Positions 7,306 through 14,630 of a DNA stretch of 18,751 nucleotides are shown here, in pieces; positions within the stretch are counted from its first letter, which is position 1; each line of letters opens with the position of its first letter. This DNA is from a bacterium. Lineage in GTDB: Bacteria; Spirochaetota; UBA4802; UBA5550. The stretch covers positions 1 to 18,751 of the forward strand of contig JAAENB010000940.1 in the NCBI GenBank assembly GCA_024224995.1, written 5' to 3'. Under the pieces are notes generated by a model. It searched no databases. It was not told the origin of the DNA and saw nothing but the letters and a program-made list of their open reading frames with translations. The position numbers were made by a program, and so were the translations under genes.

Positions 7306-7876
7306 AGTAATAACGCTCGTACTTCTCATGCTCGCGGGCCTGGGCGCGGTATCCTGCAATTCCTACAGTCCCATTCGGGTACATCAAAGGAGCCGGAACG
7401 TTCTTCCGGCCCTGAGTACTCCGGGCACTCAATACTCCAGGCGTTATTTTGCCCCGGTAGATGAATTATCCCTGTTTTCAAGCCCTCTTTCGGAAATAAA
7501 CAACCAGGCCATTACTCTTGCTCTTGAAGGGCAATTCGCCCAGGCGGAACGCTTGCTTAAAGAGATCCTTAACGAAGAAAAAAACTCAGGAGCGGTTTAT
7601 AATAACCTGGGTATTATTTATGAAGTCTTTAACCGCCACGACAAAGCCTTTTCCATGTATTCTACAGCCTGTCTGCTCAATCCCGACAATCAGTATTATA
7701 GAAAAAACTTTTTATTTTTTATCGACAAAAACGGCTCCGGAAAAAAAAGCACTATAGTTAAAAAGGAAGCAGAAGAAAAAGCAGAAGAAGCAAAAAAAGA
7801 TGCTGAACATGAAGTTGATGAAGTTGAAGAGATAAAAAAAATTGAGAAGATTAAGGAGACTCCGGATGAAAAATAA
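7268..7876 (+). CDS. TPR-containing lipoprotein
   Basis: A 202-aa protein beginning inside the end of gatA. A basic start, a hydrophobic core (about 8-25) and a lipobox-like GAVSC give lipid attachment at Cys30, so it is probably anchored on the periplasmic side of a membrane. Residues about 75-145 form two tetratricopeptide-like helix pairs (YNNLGIIYEVFNRHDKAF). From about 155 to the end is a highly charged Glu/Lys helix, possibly coiled coil, that may bind a partner or the cell wall. The TTG start at 7268 follows AGGGCGG; GTG at 7280 is an equally plausible start and keeps the whole signal. Overlap with gatA and with the next gene implies translational coupling. Function unknown; TPR suggests a protein-binding scaffold. 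Confidence 0.8.
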   Translation: MKKPVNPLNLLFKVITLVLLMLAGLGAVSCNSYSPIRVHQRSRNVLPALSTPGTQYSRRYFAPVDELSLFSSPLSEINNQAITLALEGQFAQAERLLKEILNEEKNSGAVYNNLGIIYEVFNRHDKAFSMYSTACLLNPDNQYYRKNFLFFIDKNGSGKKSTIVKKEAEEKAEEAKKDAEHEVDEVEEIKKIEKIKETPDEK

Positions 7877-8405
7877 GTTTATTAAAGCCCTTGTAATAAG
7901 CTTTTGTATCATCCCGCTCATTATGATACCGGGGCAAAAGGGATTATTTGCCGGTGATACGATGCCTGTTAAAGAGAAAGACATAGACCCCCTTGTTCCC
8001 CGGAAAATAGGAGGCACCTCTCTTTTTACCACCCTGGCCCTTGATATTTTACCCGGCGGCGGGCATTTTTACCGGGGTGATTACCCCTATGGTATTGGTT
8101 TTGCCCTTCTTAAAGCAGGCGGCGGCATGGCGATATATTTTTGCTATAACAATTTCAGTAATGCCCGGGATACGTATAACAATGACCGGTCCCTGGGCAA
8201 CGAACGAAGTTACGACAGCGCGGCGCAGGGCATTGTTTTTGCCGTTATTGCCAATGTGATAATATACACCGCGTCGGCGATTATTAATTACAATGACGTT
8301 ACCCGTATAAACGAACGGGCAATCCCTTCCTTCCAGGTGGCTTACTCCGTCTCTCATGAAAACCATGAGAACCGCTACTCCATACTATATACGTTTAAGC
8401 TGTAA
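7866..8405 (+). CDS. Small membrane or envelope protein, function unknown
   Basis: A 179-aa protein. The ATG at 7866 follows AAGGAG by about 7 nt and overlaps the end of the TPR lipoprotein gene, so I prefer it to an in-frame start 8 codons upstream. An N-terminal hydrophobic stretch (about 6-28, before GLFAGD) looks like a signal peptide. Two further hydrophobic segments follow: the glycine-rich one around ILPGGGHFYRGDYPYGIGF continuing to AIYFCY, and IVFAVIANVIIYTASAII. The pattern of a glycine/aromatic loop between short membrane helices is common in small spirochaetal membrane proteins, but I cannot name a family. The last residues (SILYTFKL) end in an aromatic strand. Translational coupling suggests it works with the TPR lipoprotein. 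Confidence 0.78.
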   Translation: MKNKFIKALVISFCIIPLIMIPGQKGLFAGDTMPVKEKDIDPLVPRKIGGTSLFTTLALDILPGGGHFYRGDYPYGIGFALLKAGGGMAIYFCYNNFSNARDTYNNDRSLGNERSYDSAAQGIVFAVIANVIIYTASAIINYNDVTRINERAIPSFQVAYSVSHENHENRYSILYTFKL

Positions 8406-8407
8406 AT

Positions 8408-9100
8408 TTAAATCGCGCCTTCCAGGGATGACCGCAGTGAACGGGATACCACCCGGGCCAGCATCTCGCCGAATAGCACATGCTTGCCGCAATAGTCTAT
8501 TTCCCTGCCTGTTCCGTTAAAAAAAGCGGTGGAATCGGTTCCGGTTCCCGTGGCGATCTCTCCGCTCAGGGGACTGCGTATATTCAATTCCTGTAATACG
8601 GCAGCTTTCGCCTCTGTTATGATCATAAGCGCTTCAACCAGTGCAGCGCCTGTTAAACGGGCATTGGTTCCGGCGACTATATTTATGGTTCCCTGCTGTT
8701 CCGGGACATTTCCAAAGAATTTCCAATCGGCCGGGTCTCCCGCGCGGCGCGCGTTTGAGACTCCTGCCGTAAGAAAGCACTCGATAATGACATCGTCATG
8801 TGAGCAGGTATTATGCCGGAAAGAGTTCATGGAAGCGGATGTCATCATGCCCACTGCTGTTCCTGTCCAGCCCTGTTCTTTCGCGTATTCCCTGAGAGAT
8901 TCTTCAGGTTCGGGAAACCCGGATTTACTTCCCTTATAATTTTCCTCCACCCCCATATTAAAAATAGACCGGGCGCTGGAATACCCGCCATTGAGAATAG
9001 CGGAACTGAGAACCTCCACCGGAGAGTGGAACCGGAGGTGAAAATGATTATTTGTTTTTTCCCGGACAAGACCGGGGAGTGCTGCGTTAGTAATATTCAT
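8408..9100 (-). CDS. cbiZ: Adenosylcobinamide amidohydrolase
   Basis: A 230-aa protein of the CbiZ family (Pfam PF01955). CbiZ cleaves the aminopropanol arm of adenosylcobinamide, or of some cobamides, to give adenosylcobyric acid for salvage and remodelling of B12-like cofactors. Family motifs are LSSAILNGG at 31-39, GMMTSASM at 84-91, FLTAGVSNARRAGD at 109-122, GTINIVAGTNARLT at 137-150, ITEAKAA at 161-167 and ATGTGTDS at 183-190. Length is typical for the free-standing enzyme and no signal peptide is seen. The ribosome binding site is weak. It converges on the upstream operon with only 2 nt between stop codons. No other cobamide genes are adjacent, but a cobalamin-type radical SAM gene lies about 5.5 kb away. 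Confidence 0.93.
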   Translation of the reverse strand: MNITNAALPGLVREKTNNHFHLRFHSPVEVLSSAILNGGYSSARSIFNMGVEENYKGSKSGFPEPEESLREYAKEQGWTGTAVGMMTSASMNSFRHNTCSHDDVIIECFLTAGVSNARRAGDPADWKFFGNVPEQQGTINIVAGTNARLTGAALVEALMIITEAKAAVLQELNIRSPLSGEIATGTGTDSTAFFNGTGREIDYCGKHVLFGEMLARVVSRSLRSSLEGAI

Positions 9101-9154
9101 ACTAAAAGGTATTCATACAGACCAATGAAATTGACAAGGATTTTTTTAATTATC

Positions 9155-9183
9155 TTGACTTCTTGAATTTTTTATGGTTAAAT
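9155..9183 (+). promoter_or_regulatory. Candidate promoter for the SBP gene
   Basis: TTGACT (9155-9160) and TTAAAT (9178-9183) are 17 nt apart, giving a leader of about 40 nt to the ATG at 9231. A second TTGACA at 9131-9136 lacks a well-placed -10 box. The -10 box matches the consensus at only 4 of 6 bases. Confidence 0.35.
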
Positions 9184-9230
9184 TAAGTATTATTTTTGTA
9201 CTGCAACTTGTAATTCATGGAGGTGTTTAC

Positions 9231-10832
9231 ATGACTGGTATTAAAAACAAACGAACTTATATGCGAATTTGCATTTTTTCTCTAATCTTTTTTATCGCAG
9301 CGATTCTTTCTTTTTCCATATCATGCAAAAAGGACGATGGCGGACAAACGGATGTCCTGGAAGATACCATATCTCCCGATGACACTTTAACAGTGGTCTA
9401 TTTTTCCGAAGATCCCCCGGCCATTAGCCCGGTTCACGCGTTTGATCCCGATTCATATTCGGTATTAAATTGTATTTTCGATACCCTGGTATATCTCGAT
9501 TATGACGGGAACATCAAGCCGAGACTGGCTACCCGGTGGAAACTGCAAAACCCCACTACAATGAGAATGTGGCTCCGCAAAGGAGTCAAGTTCCATAACG
9601 GCGATCCCTTTGACGCCAAATCAGTAAAATATACCTTCGATAAACAGCTCGACCCCAGGACGAAATCTCCAACAGGCGCGGTTCTCAACAGTGTCAAAGA
9701 AGTAAAAATTATTGATGATTTTACGATTGATATTGTCACTCATTTTCCCGATGGTATGCTGCTCTATCGTTTTACCATGTTCAGCAGTATTATCCCTGAC
9801 GGATTTATTGAAAAAAACGGAAAAAACAAACTGAATGAACACCCAATAGGTACGGGCCCGTATAAATTTGTTTCCTGGAATAAGGGAAAATCCATCCGCA
9901 TGGAAAAAAACAGTGAATACTGGCTGGCTGGTGAGCCCAAAATGGATAAGCTTGTTTTTAAGATTATTCCGGAAAAGGACTGGTTTAAGGCGCTCTTAAA
10001 AGGAAATGTCGATTTTGTTATGCAAATGTCCGGGCGATACGCGTCTAAGATAGAAAAAGATGCCGAGACCAAGCTCATGAAGCGGCTGGTTACTTCATCG
10101 TATTGGATAATTTTGAGCAACAAAGGCGCTTTTGCAAATATCAATGTGCGGAAAGCGCTCAACCTGGCAATAGACCGGCAAAAGCTTATTAAGTTTGGGG
10201 AGTACGGCAATGGTGAAGTAATGGCCTCTCTGGGCAAAAAGGGTGAATTCGGGTATAATAGCAGCCTGAAACCAATAAAGCAGGATATTGCCAAAGCCAA
10301 AGAACTGCTTAAAGACGCTGGTTTTGAAAAAGGGCTAAAAATAAAAGCGCTTGTTTCTGATGTGTCCGCTAAGGTTGCCGATCTTCTTAAAAAAGACTTT
10401 GCTAAAATTGGGGTCACTCTTGAAATCGTGGAGGTTTCGCGGCCGGAATGGGCAAAAAAAATCCCTATTTCAAAAATGACAAAGGGTAAAGTCGATTTCG
10501 ACGGCGACATGATTATCAACCTTGTGGATAATCCCCTGATCAACCTGGGTTTTCACGCCTTTATCTTTCTTCATAGCAAGGGTCCTTTTTCCCTTCAAAA
10601 CAATCCCGACTATGACAAAGAATTGATTGGTGCGGTGGGCACGTCAAATCCCGCTGAACATAAAAAGAAGCTCAAGGAACTGGATGAATATATATACGAC
10701 AATGTCCTGGTTATTCCTACATACCAGAGAGTTTTAACCGTTGCGCTCCGGAAAAATGTTAAACTGGAAAAAATAAATCTCAACGGACATCTCAGTTTTG
10801 ATATGATAACGAGGACGGTTAAGAAGAAGTGA
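9231..10832 (+). CDS. ABC transporter substrate-binding lipoprotein, family 5
   Basis: A 533-aa protein of solute-binding family 5 (SBP_bac_5: peptide, nickel, sugar and other ligands). The ATG at 9231 has GGAGG about 9 nt upstream and gives a clean lipoprotein signal ending SFSISC, with lipidation at Cys32; the in-frame ATG at 9174 would add 19 residues and lacks a ribosome binding site. Family landmarks: YSVLNCIFDTLVYLDYDGNIKPRLATRWK, then LRKGVKFHNGDPFDAKSVKYTFD, GTGPYKF, NINVRKALNLAIDRQKLI and AKELLKDAGF. It should bind ligand in the periplasm, but no permease or ATPase genes are adjacent. The next gene is a membrane-bound PP2C phosphatase, so it may supply a signal rather than, or in addition to, substrate. 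The ligand cannot be read from the sequence. Confidence 0.93.
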   Translation: MTGIKNKRTYMRICIFSLIFFIAAILSFSISCKKDDGGQTDVLEDTISPDDTLTVVYFSEDPPAISPVHAFDPDSYSVLNCIFDTLVYLDYDGNIKPRLATRWKLQNPTTMRMWLRKGVKFHNGDPFDAKSVKYTFDKQLDPRTKSPTGAVLNSVKEVKIIDDFTIDIVTHFPDGMLLYRFTMFSSIIPDGFIEKNGKNKLNEHPIGTGPYKFVSWNKGKSIRMEKNSEYWLAGEPKMDKLVFKIIPEKDWFKALLKGNVDFVMQMSGRYASKIEKDAETKLMKRLVTSSYWIILSNKGAFANINVRKALNLAIDRQKLIKFGEYGNGEVMASLGKKGEFGYNSSLKPIKQDIAKAKELLKDAGFEKGLKIKALVSDVSAKVADLLKKDFAKIGVTLEIVEVSRPEWAKKIPISKMTKGKVDFDGDMIINLVDNPLINLGFHAFIFLHSKGPFSLQNNPDYDKELIGAVGTSNPAEHKKKLKELDEYIYDNVLVIPTYQRVLTVALRKNVKLEKINLNGHLSFDMITRTVKKK

Positions 10833-10916
10833 TCGGTGATCGGAGAAGAAAGGGATCGGGGGTCAGGGGTCAGGGATCGGCAAAAAACCTTGAACCTCGA
10901 ACCTCGAACCTCGAAC
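10830..10916 (+). repeat. Mosaic of heptanucleotide tandem repeats
   Basis: Three different 7-nt repeats are packed into 87 nt. TGATCGG x2 is at 10830-10843, its first TGA being the SBP stop codon. GGGATCG-GGGGTCA-GGGGTCA-GGGATCG runs at 10852-10879. TTGAACC-TCGAACC-TCGAACC-TCGAAC runs at 10890-10916. All share 7-nt periodicity although their units differ. The patch ends 6 nt before the AGGAGG of the phosphatase gene. The TGATCGG pair also occurs at 3550-3563. It resembles the short tandemly repeated repetitive sequences described in cyanobacteria in form, not in sequence. Confidence 0.8.
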
Positions 10917-10934
10917 TTTTTTCAGGAGGATGGT

Positions 10935-12494
10935 ATGGGTAAAGAGAAAAAAAAACGGTCCCTTATTGAACGGCTGCGCTTCTTACGGAGGAGCATTACC
11001 TTTAAAATTGTGGTTCTTATAGTGGGGACTATTCTCATTGTTGTATCGTCCATTGCCTTTCTCTCCATTCGCCACGGAATTTCCCAGATTGAAAAAGAAT
11101 TAACTCTGCGGGGCCAGTTGTTGAGCAGGTACCTGGCCAACATCAGTTACGACGCCATATTAAAAAAAGATGATTATCGCCTCATTGATATCATTGATAT
11201 TATAACGAAAGAACCGGACGTTGGCGCGGCCATGATCGTGGACACTACGGGAACCATTATCGCTCATAGCAATAATGACCTGTATAACACAAAGTTAAAA
11301 AACTTTGTTCCCATAGAAAAAGAAAAGATGGATGATAATAATAAAAAACTGGTTTTTTATTACCCTGTAGAAGAAGGAGCCAGGGGCTATGTTACGGTAA
11401 CCATATCAAAGGACAGGATCGCAAACCAGGTTACGGACATTGTTATGCAGCTTGGCCTGGTAGCCTTTATTATTCTGGCAGTTGGAGCAGTCAATGCCAT
11501 ATTTTTCTCTTTCCAGTTGATAAAACCCATCAGGAACCTGAAAGAAGGGGCTGAGGCGATAGCGGATAAGAACTATTCTCACCGCATCAATATCAAACGA
11601 AAAGACGAATGGAATATTTTATCCGGCGCTTTTAACAAAATGGCCGGAGAGATCCAGGATTTTACCGGGAACCTGGAAAAGAAAGTTGAAGAAAGAACCG
11701 AAGAACTCAACATGGCAATGCAGGAGCTCAAGCTGATGAATGTGGAACTGGCGGAAGCCAGGGATGCCATCTGGGGCGAAATGGAACTTGCCAAAAAAAT
11801 TCAGACTGCCCTGCTCCCGGAAGAGCCGGCCATTAAGGGATATGAAATTTCGGCATATATGAAACCTGCCGACCTGGTTGGGGGTGATTATTATGATATA
11901 ATCAATACTGCGGGGAAAGACTGGGTCATAATCGGTGATGTATCGGGTCATGGGGTACCTGCCGGGCTCATTATGATGATGGTACAGACCTCTATACAGT
12001 TTGCCCTTAACCAGCAAATAGATCTTTCTCCATCTGAGCTCCTTGCAGTTGTAAACACTACAATATCCGACAATATTAAAAAACTCGATGAAGATAAATA
12101 TATGACCATTACTGCCATTGCCTGCCATGAACAGGGCAAGCTGCTCTTCTCAGGGCTTCACCAGGACATTATGGTATACAGGCAAGCATCAGGAGATGTG
12201 GAACTGGTAGAAACCAGGGGGCTGTGGATAGGTTTAGGTGAAGATATAAAAGATGTGCTCCACAATGACTCAATAGACCTGGCAGTTGGAGACGCGGTAC
12301 TGCTGTATACCGATGGAATTTCCGAATCTATTGATAGTGACGGCACCCTCTACTCCGACGAAAAGCTCCTGGATATATTCAAAGATTCGGGCAAGGGTTC
12401 AACAGAAGAGATCAAAAAAACAATCCTCGATTCCGTAGAAGGATACACCTGCCATGATGATATCACCATGGTTCTATTTAAGAGACTCAAGTAA
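10935..12494 (+). CDS. Membrane HAMP-SpoIIE (PP2C-type) protein phosphatase
   Basis: A 519-aa RsbU-like phosphatase that would dephosphorylate an anti-sigma-factor antagonist or similar Ser/Thr-phosphorylated regulator. Order: cytoplasmic basic tail, helix 1 (about 23-45), an extracytoplasmic sensor region of about 125 residues, helix 2 (about 172-194), HAMP (195-247), a coiled coil (about 245-285) containing EMELAKKIQTALLP, and the SpoIIE/PP2C domain (300-519). Metal-binding motifs are intact: VGGDYYD with Asp318 and Asp321, GDVSGHGVPAGL with Asp335, YTDGISE with Asp460, and CHDDITMV with Asp508 and Asp509. The start at 10935 follows a strong AGGAGG; the longer in-frame start at 10836 would translate the heptamer repeats. 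It probably shares a transcript with the SBP gene 102 nt upstream. No anti-sigma or antagonist partner is present. Confidence 0.94.
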   Translation: MGKEKKKRSLIERLRFLRRSITFKIVVLIVGTILIVVSSIAFLSIRHGISQIEKELTLRGQLLSRYLANISYDAILKKDDYRLIDIIDIITKEPDVGAAMIVDTTGTIIAHSNNDLYNTKLKNFVPIEKEKMDDNNKKLVFYYPVEEGARGYVTVTISKDRIANQVTDIVMQLGLVAFIILAVGAVNAIFFSFQLIKPIRNLKEGAEAIADKNYSHRINIKRKDEWNILSGAFNKMAGEIQDFTGNLEKKVEERTEELNMAMQELKLMNVELAEARDAIWGEMELAKKIQTALLPEEPAIKGYEISAYMKPADLVGGDYYDIINTAGKDWVIIGDVSGHGVPAGLIMMMVQTSIQFALNQQIDLSPSELLAVVNTTISDNIKKLDEDKYMTITAIACHEQGKLLFSGLHQDIMVYRQASGDVELVETRGLWIGLGEDIKDVLHNDSIDLAVGDAVLLYTDGISESIDSDGTLYSDEKLLDIFKDSGKGSTEEIKKTILDSVEGYTCHDDITMVLFKRLK

Positions 12495-12540
12495 TTGGCT
12501 GTTTTTTTGAAAAAAAAATGATTGTAATTAATTCCCAAAT

Positions 12541-12583
12541 AAAGAGGACTGGATATCCGGTATAAAACCGGGGAAGGCTCTTT
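12541..12583 (+). other. Possible structured leader before moaA
   Basis: In the 106-nt gap before moaA, AAAGAG (12541-12546) can pair with CTCTTT (12578-12583), enclosing a second stem CCGGT/ACCGG (12557-12561 and 12567-12571) with a 5-nt loop. It ends just before an AAAGGA ribosome-binding-like site. I cannot match it to the conserved bases of the molybdenum cofactor riboswitch, so a leader fold is only suggested. Confidence 0.3.
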
Positions 12584-12600
12584 TAAAGGACCGGGAAATC

Positions 12601-13614
12601 ATGTTAACCGACGCTTATTTACGAAAACACAACTATTTACGCATCTCAATAACCGACAAATGCAACCTTCGGTGCAGGTATTGTATGCCTCCTGAGGGAG
12701 TTGAGCTTTTGGAACATGACCAGGTCTTACGGAACGAAGAATTTATTCAGCTTGCCCGGCTCTTTGTAGAAATGGGCATAAACAAAATCCGCTTTACCGG
12801 CGGGGAGCCCCTTATTAGAAGAGGATTTATCGATATAGTTGCCGGTGTCCGGGAACTATTTCCGGAAATTGAGCTCTGTCTTACCACGAACGGAGTACTT
12901 CTCGACTCTTATATAGAAGATCTCTGCCGCTTAAAAGTACAAAAGATCAACATCAGCCTTGATTCTCTTTTACGGGACCGGTATACCACTATAACGGGGA
13001 GTGATTACCTGGACCGGGTGCTGCAAAATATCGACAGGATCCTTGAAAAAGACTGCTTCCATCTGAAGATTAATGCGGTACTTTTCGAAGAAACGTTAAA
13101 AGAACTCGATTCTTTTTTTGATTACTTCAAAGACAAAAAGATCTCCCTGAGGTTCATTGAACGAATGCCCTTTACTGAAGAGGATTCATCGCAAAGTTTT
13201 CTCCCGGCCAACAGGCTCGTTGAGGCTATAGAAAGCATGGGAAAGCTGGTACGGAATGAAAAAACAGATTCCCAGGTAGCCCGGATGTATGATTTTATGT
13301 ACCGGGACCGGTTTCCAATGAAAACAGGTATTATTCCGCCCATTTCCCATAAATTTTGCGCTTCATGCAACCGGCTCCGCCTCACTTCCGATGGTCTTCT
13401 CAAGACCTGTCTCCACTCTCCTGTTGAGTATAATCTTTTGGAACCACTACGGGCTCAAAAAAATAATAATGCTGATATTAATAACTCTATAAAAGAAATT
13501 ATTCATAAAGCCTTAAACCTCAAACATGAAGGCCACGACCTTGACTGCTATTCCCGTGAAGGCGGCTGCGCCTCCATAAGCAAAACCGGGGCCATGTCGA
13601 AGATTGGGGGATAG
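12601..13614 (+). CDS. moaA: GTP 3',8-cyclase (molybdenum cofactor biosynthesis)
   Basis: A 337-aa radical SAM enzyme that makes (8S)-3',8-cyclo-7,8-dihydroguanosine 5'-triphosphate from GTP, the first step of molybdopterin synthesis. The N-terminal cluster is Cys21, Cys25 and Cys28 in CNLRCRYCMPPEG, with FTGGEP at 65-70 and LTTNG at 94-98. The C-terminal cluster, which holds the substrate, is Cys253, Cys256 and Cys270 in KFCASCNRLRLTSDG. The protein ends SKIGG, keeping the essential C-terminal Gly-Gly. Two oddities near the end: an Asn-rich insert (QKNNNADINN, about 286-295) and a Cys- and Gly-containing stretch around CYSREGGCAS (316-325) before the terminal GG. No other moa or mog genes are adjacent, so the pathway is scattered. 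The start is conventional, with a weak AAAGGA upstream. Confidence 0.96.
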   Translation: MLTDAYLRKHNYLRISITDKCNLRCRYCMPPEGVELLEHDQVLRNEEFIQLARLFVEMGINKIRFTGGEPLIRRGFIDIVAGVRELFPEIELCLTTNGVLLDSYIEDLCRLKVQKINISLDSLLRDRYTTITGSDYLDRVLQNIDRILEKDCFHLKINAVLFEETLKELDSFFDYFKDKKISLRFIERMPFTEEDSSQSFLPANRLVEAIESMGKLVRNEKTDSQVARMYDFMYRDRFPMKTGIIPPISHKFCASCNRLRLTSDGLLKTCLHSPVEYNLLEPLRAQKNNNADINNSIKEIIHKALNLKHEGHDLDCYSREGGCASISKTGAMSKIGG

Positions 13615-13691
13615 AAAAAAAGTTTCAAGTTTGAACTTGTTATGCGCAGGCTGTTTCATGAAAAAAAAATTCAAAAATAGCGCTTTTGCAC

Positions 13692-13728
13692 TTGACATTT
13701 GTTTACGCAACTACACCAATGTATACAT
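13692..13728 (+). promoter_or_regulatory. Candidate regulatory site upstream of the AraC-type gene
   Basis: In the 182-nt gap between moaA and the regulator gene, a consensus TTGACA (13692-13697) is followed by a weak ACCAAT at 17-nt spacing and by a perfect 10-bp palindrome, ATGTATACAT (13719-13728), that could be an operator. A further inverted repeat, CAAGTT-TG-AACTTG, lies at 13626-13639 just after moaA. The gap is AT-rich, so both are tentative. Confidence 0.3.
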
Positions 13729-13796
13729 GTTATCTGATTATTTTTTAATAAAAAAAACTTGCCGAAGACCTGAATTTTTATTTAATTATAAATATT

Positions 13797-14609
13797 ATGA
13801 AGTTTGAAATATATCATCCGTCACCGGTTTTATCCGAATATATTCATTATTACTGGCTTCTGGAAGCGGACAGATCACTCTCTCCGGGCGAGGATATTCA
13901 CCGGGTAATTCCCAATGGGCTAATGGAAGTACTGCTCAATTATGGTGATGATTTTACCTGCACCGGGAACAACGCCCCGGAAGATATCCAGCCCCGGGTT
14001 ACCATTTGCGGCCAGAAAAAAACCTTTTTTGATATTCGGCAGCTGGGACATACCAAACTTATCTCCATCCTGTTTAAACCGGCCGGGGCAAGCGCGCTTC
14101 TTCCCTTTCGCCTGTCGGAAATCGTAAACTTCAGCCTGGACCTGGACGATATTTTCAGCAACCAGGGAGACCGCTTGCTAAACCGGCTCACTGAAGCCGG
14201 CTCCTCGCTTGAAAAGATCGGGGTAATTGAACAATTTCTAATGGGCATCATTAAGCGGGAACACCGGAAAGATTATTACCTTATGGAAGGTATTATTGAT
14301 GAAATAAACGGTTCGTACGGACAGGTTACTGTTGATGATCTTTGTTTCGCCTTTGACCTGAACGCGAAATCAATTGAACGAAAGTTTTCCGAGTATATTG
14401 GCGTGCCGCCCAAAACCTTTCTCCGCATTGTCCGATTCCAGAGCGTGCTCCAAAAGTACAATTCCTTTCACGGGTCTTTAACGTCCCTGGGATACGAATG
14501 CGGTTACTATGACCAGTCACATTTTATTAAAGATGTAAAATCCTTTACCGGTCATTCTCCAAAAAATTTCTTCTCCTGCGAACCGGTCTATTCCGATTAT
14601 TTTGTTTAA
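13797..14609 (+). CDS. AraC-family transcriptional regulator
   Basis: A 270-aa protein. The N-terminal part starts YHPSPVLSEYIHYYWLLE and contains RVIPNGLMEVLLNYG, typical of AraC-type regulators whose sensor half is a DUF6597-like cupin domain. The C-terminal 95 or so residues form the double helix-turn-helix: VDDLCFAFDLNAKSIERKFSEYIGVPPKTFLRIVRF, then SLTSLGYECGYYDQSHFIKDVKSFTGHSPKNF. This is the complete AraC signature, so DNA binding is expected. There is no visible Shine-Dalgarno sequence before the ATG, so translation may be weak or leaderless. It is convergent with the radical SAM gene (21 nt between stops) and 182 nt after moaA. The effector and targets are unknown. Confidence 0.93.
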   Translation: MKFEIYHPSPVLSEYIHYYWLLEADRSLSPGEDIHRVIPNGLMEVLLNYGDDFTCTGNNAPEDIQPRVTICGQKKTFFDIRQLGHTKLISILFKPAGASALLPFRLSEIVNFSLDLDDIFSNQGDRLLNRLTEAGSSLEKIGVIEQFLMGIIKREHRKDYYLMEGIIDEINGSYGQVTVDDLCFAFDLNAKSIERKFSEYIGVPPKTFLRIVRFQSVLQKYNSFHGSLTSLGYECGYYDQSHFIKDVKSFTGHSPKNFFSCEPVYSDYFV

Positions 14610-14630
14610 TAAAACAGAACGCAGCTGACT

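Noticed and set aside
9101..9230. Cobalamin riboswitch between cbiZ and the SBP gene
   Set aside because: The gap of about 130 nt is too short and AT-rich, and no B12-box-like sequence is seen.
9764..10543. 259-codon open frame on the minus strand
   Set aside because: It is the antisense shadow of the solute-binding protein, whose family motifs are clear; the shadow translation is low-complexity Ser/Leu/Ile.
10836..10934. Upstream start of the phosphatase gene
   Set aside because: Those 33 codons are translated heptamer repeats, and the ATG at 10935 has an ideal AGGAGG.
12495..12600. Molybdenum cofactor riboswitch before moaA
   Set aside because: The gap is short and I cannot find the conserved purine-rich core or multi-stem layout; only two small stems are visible.
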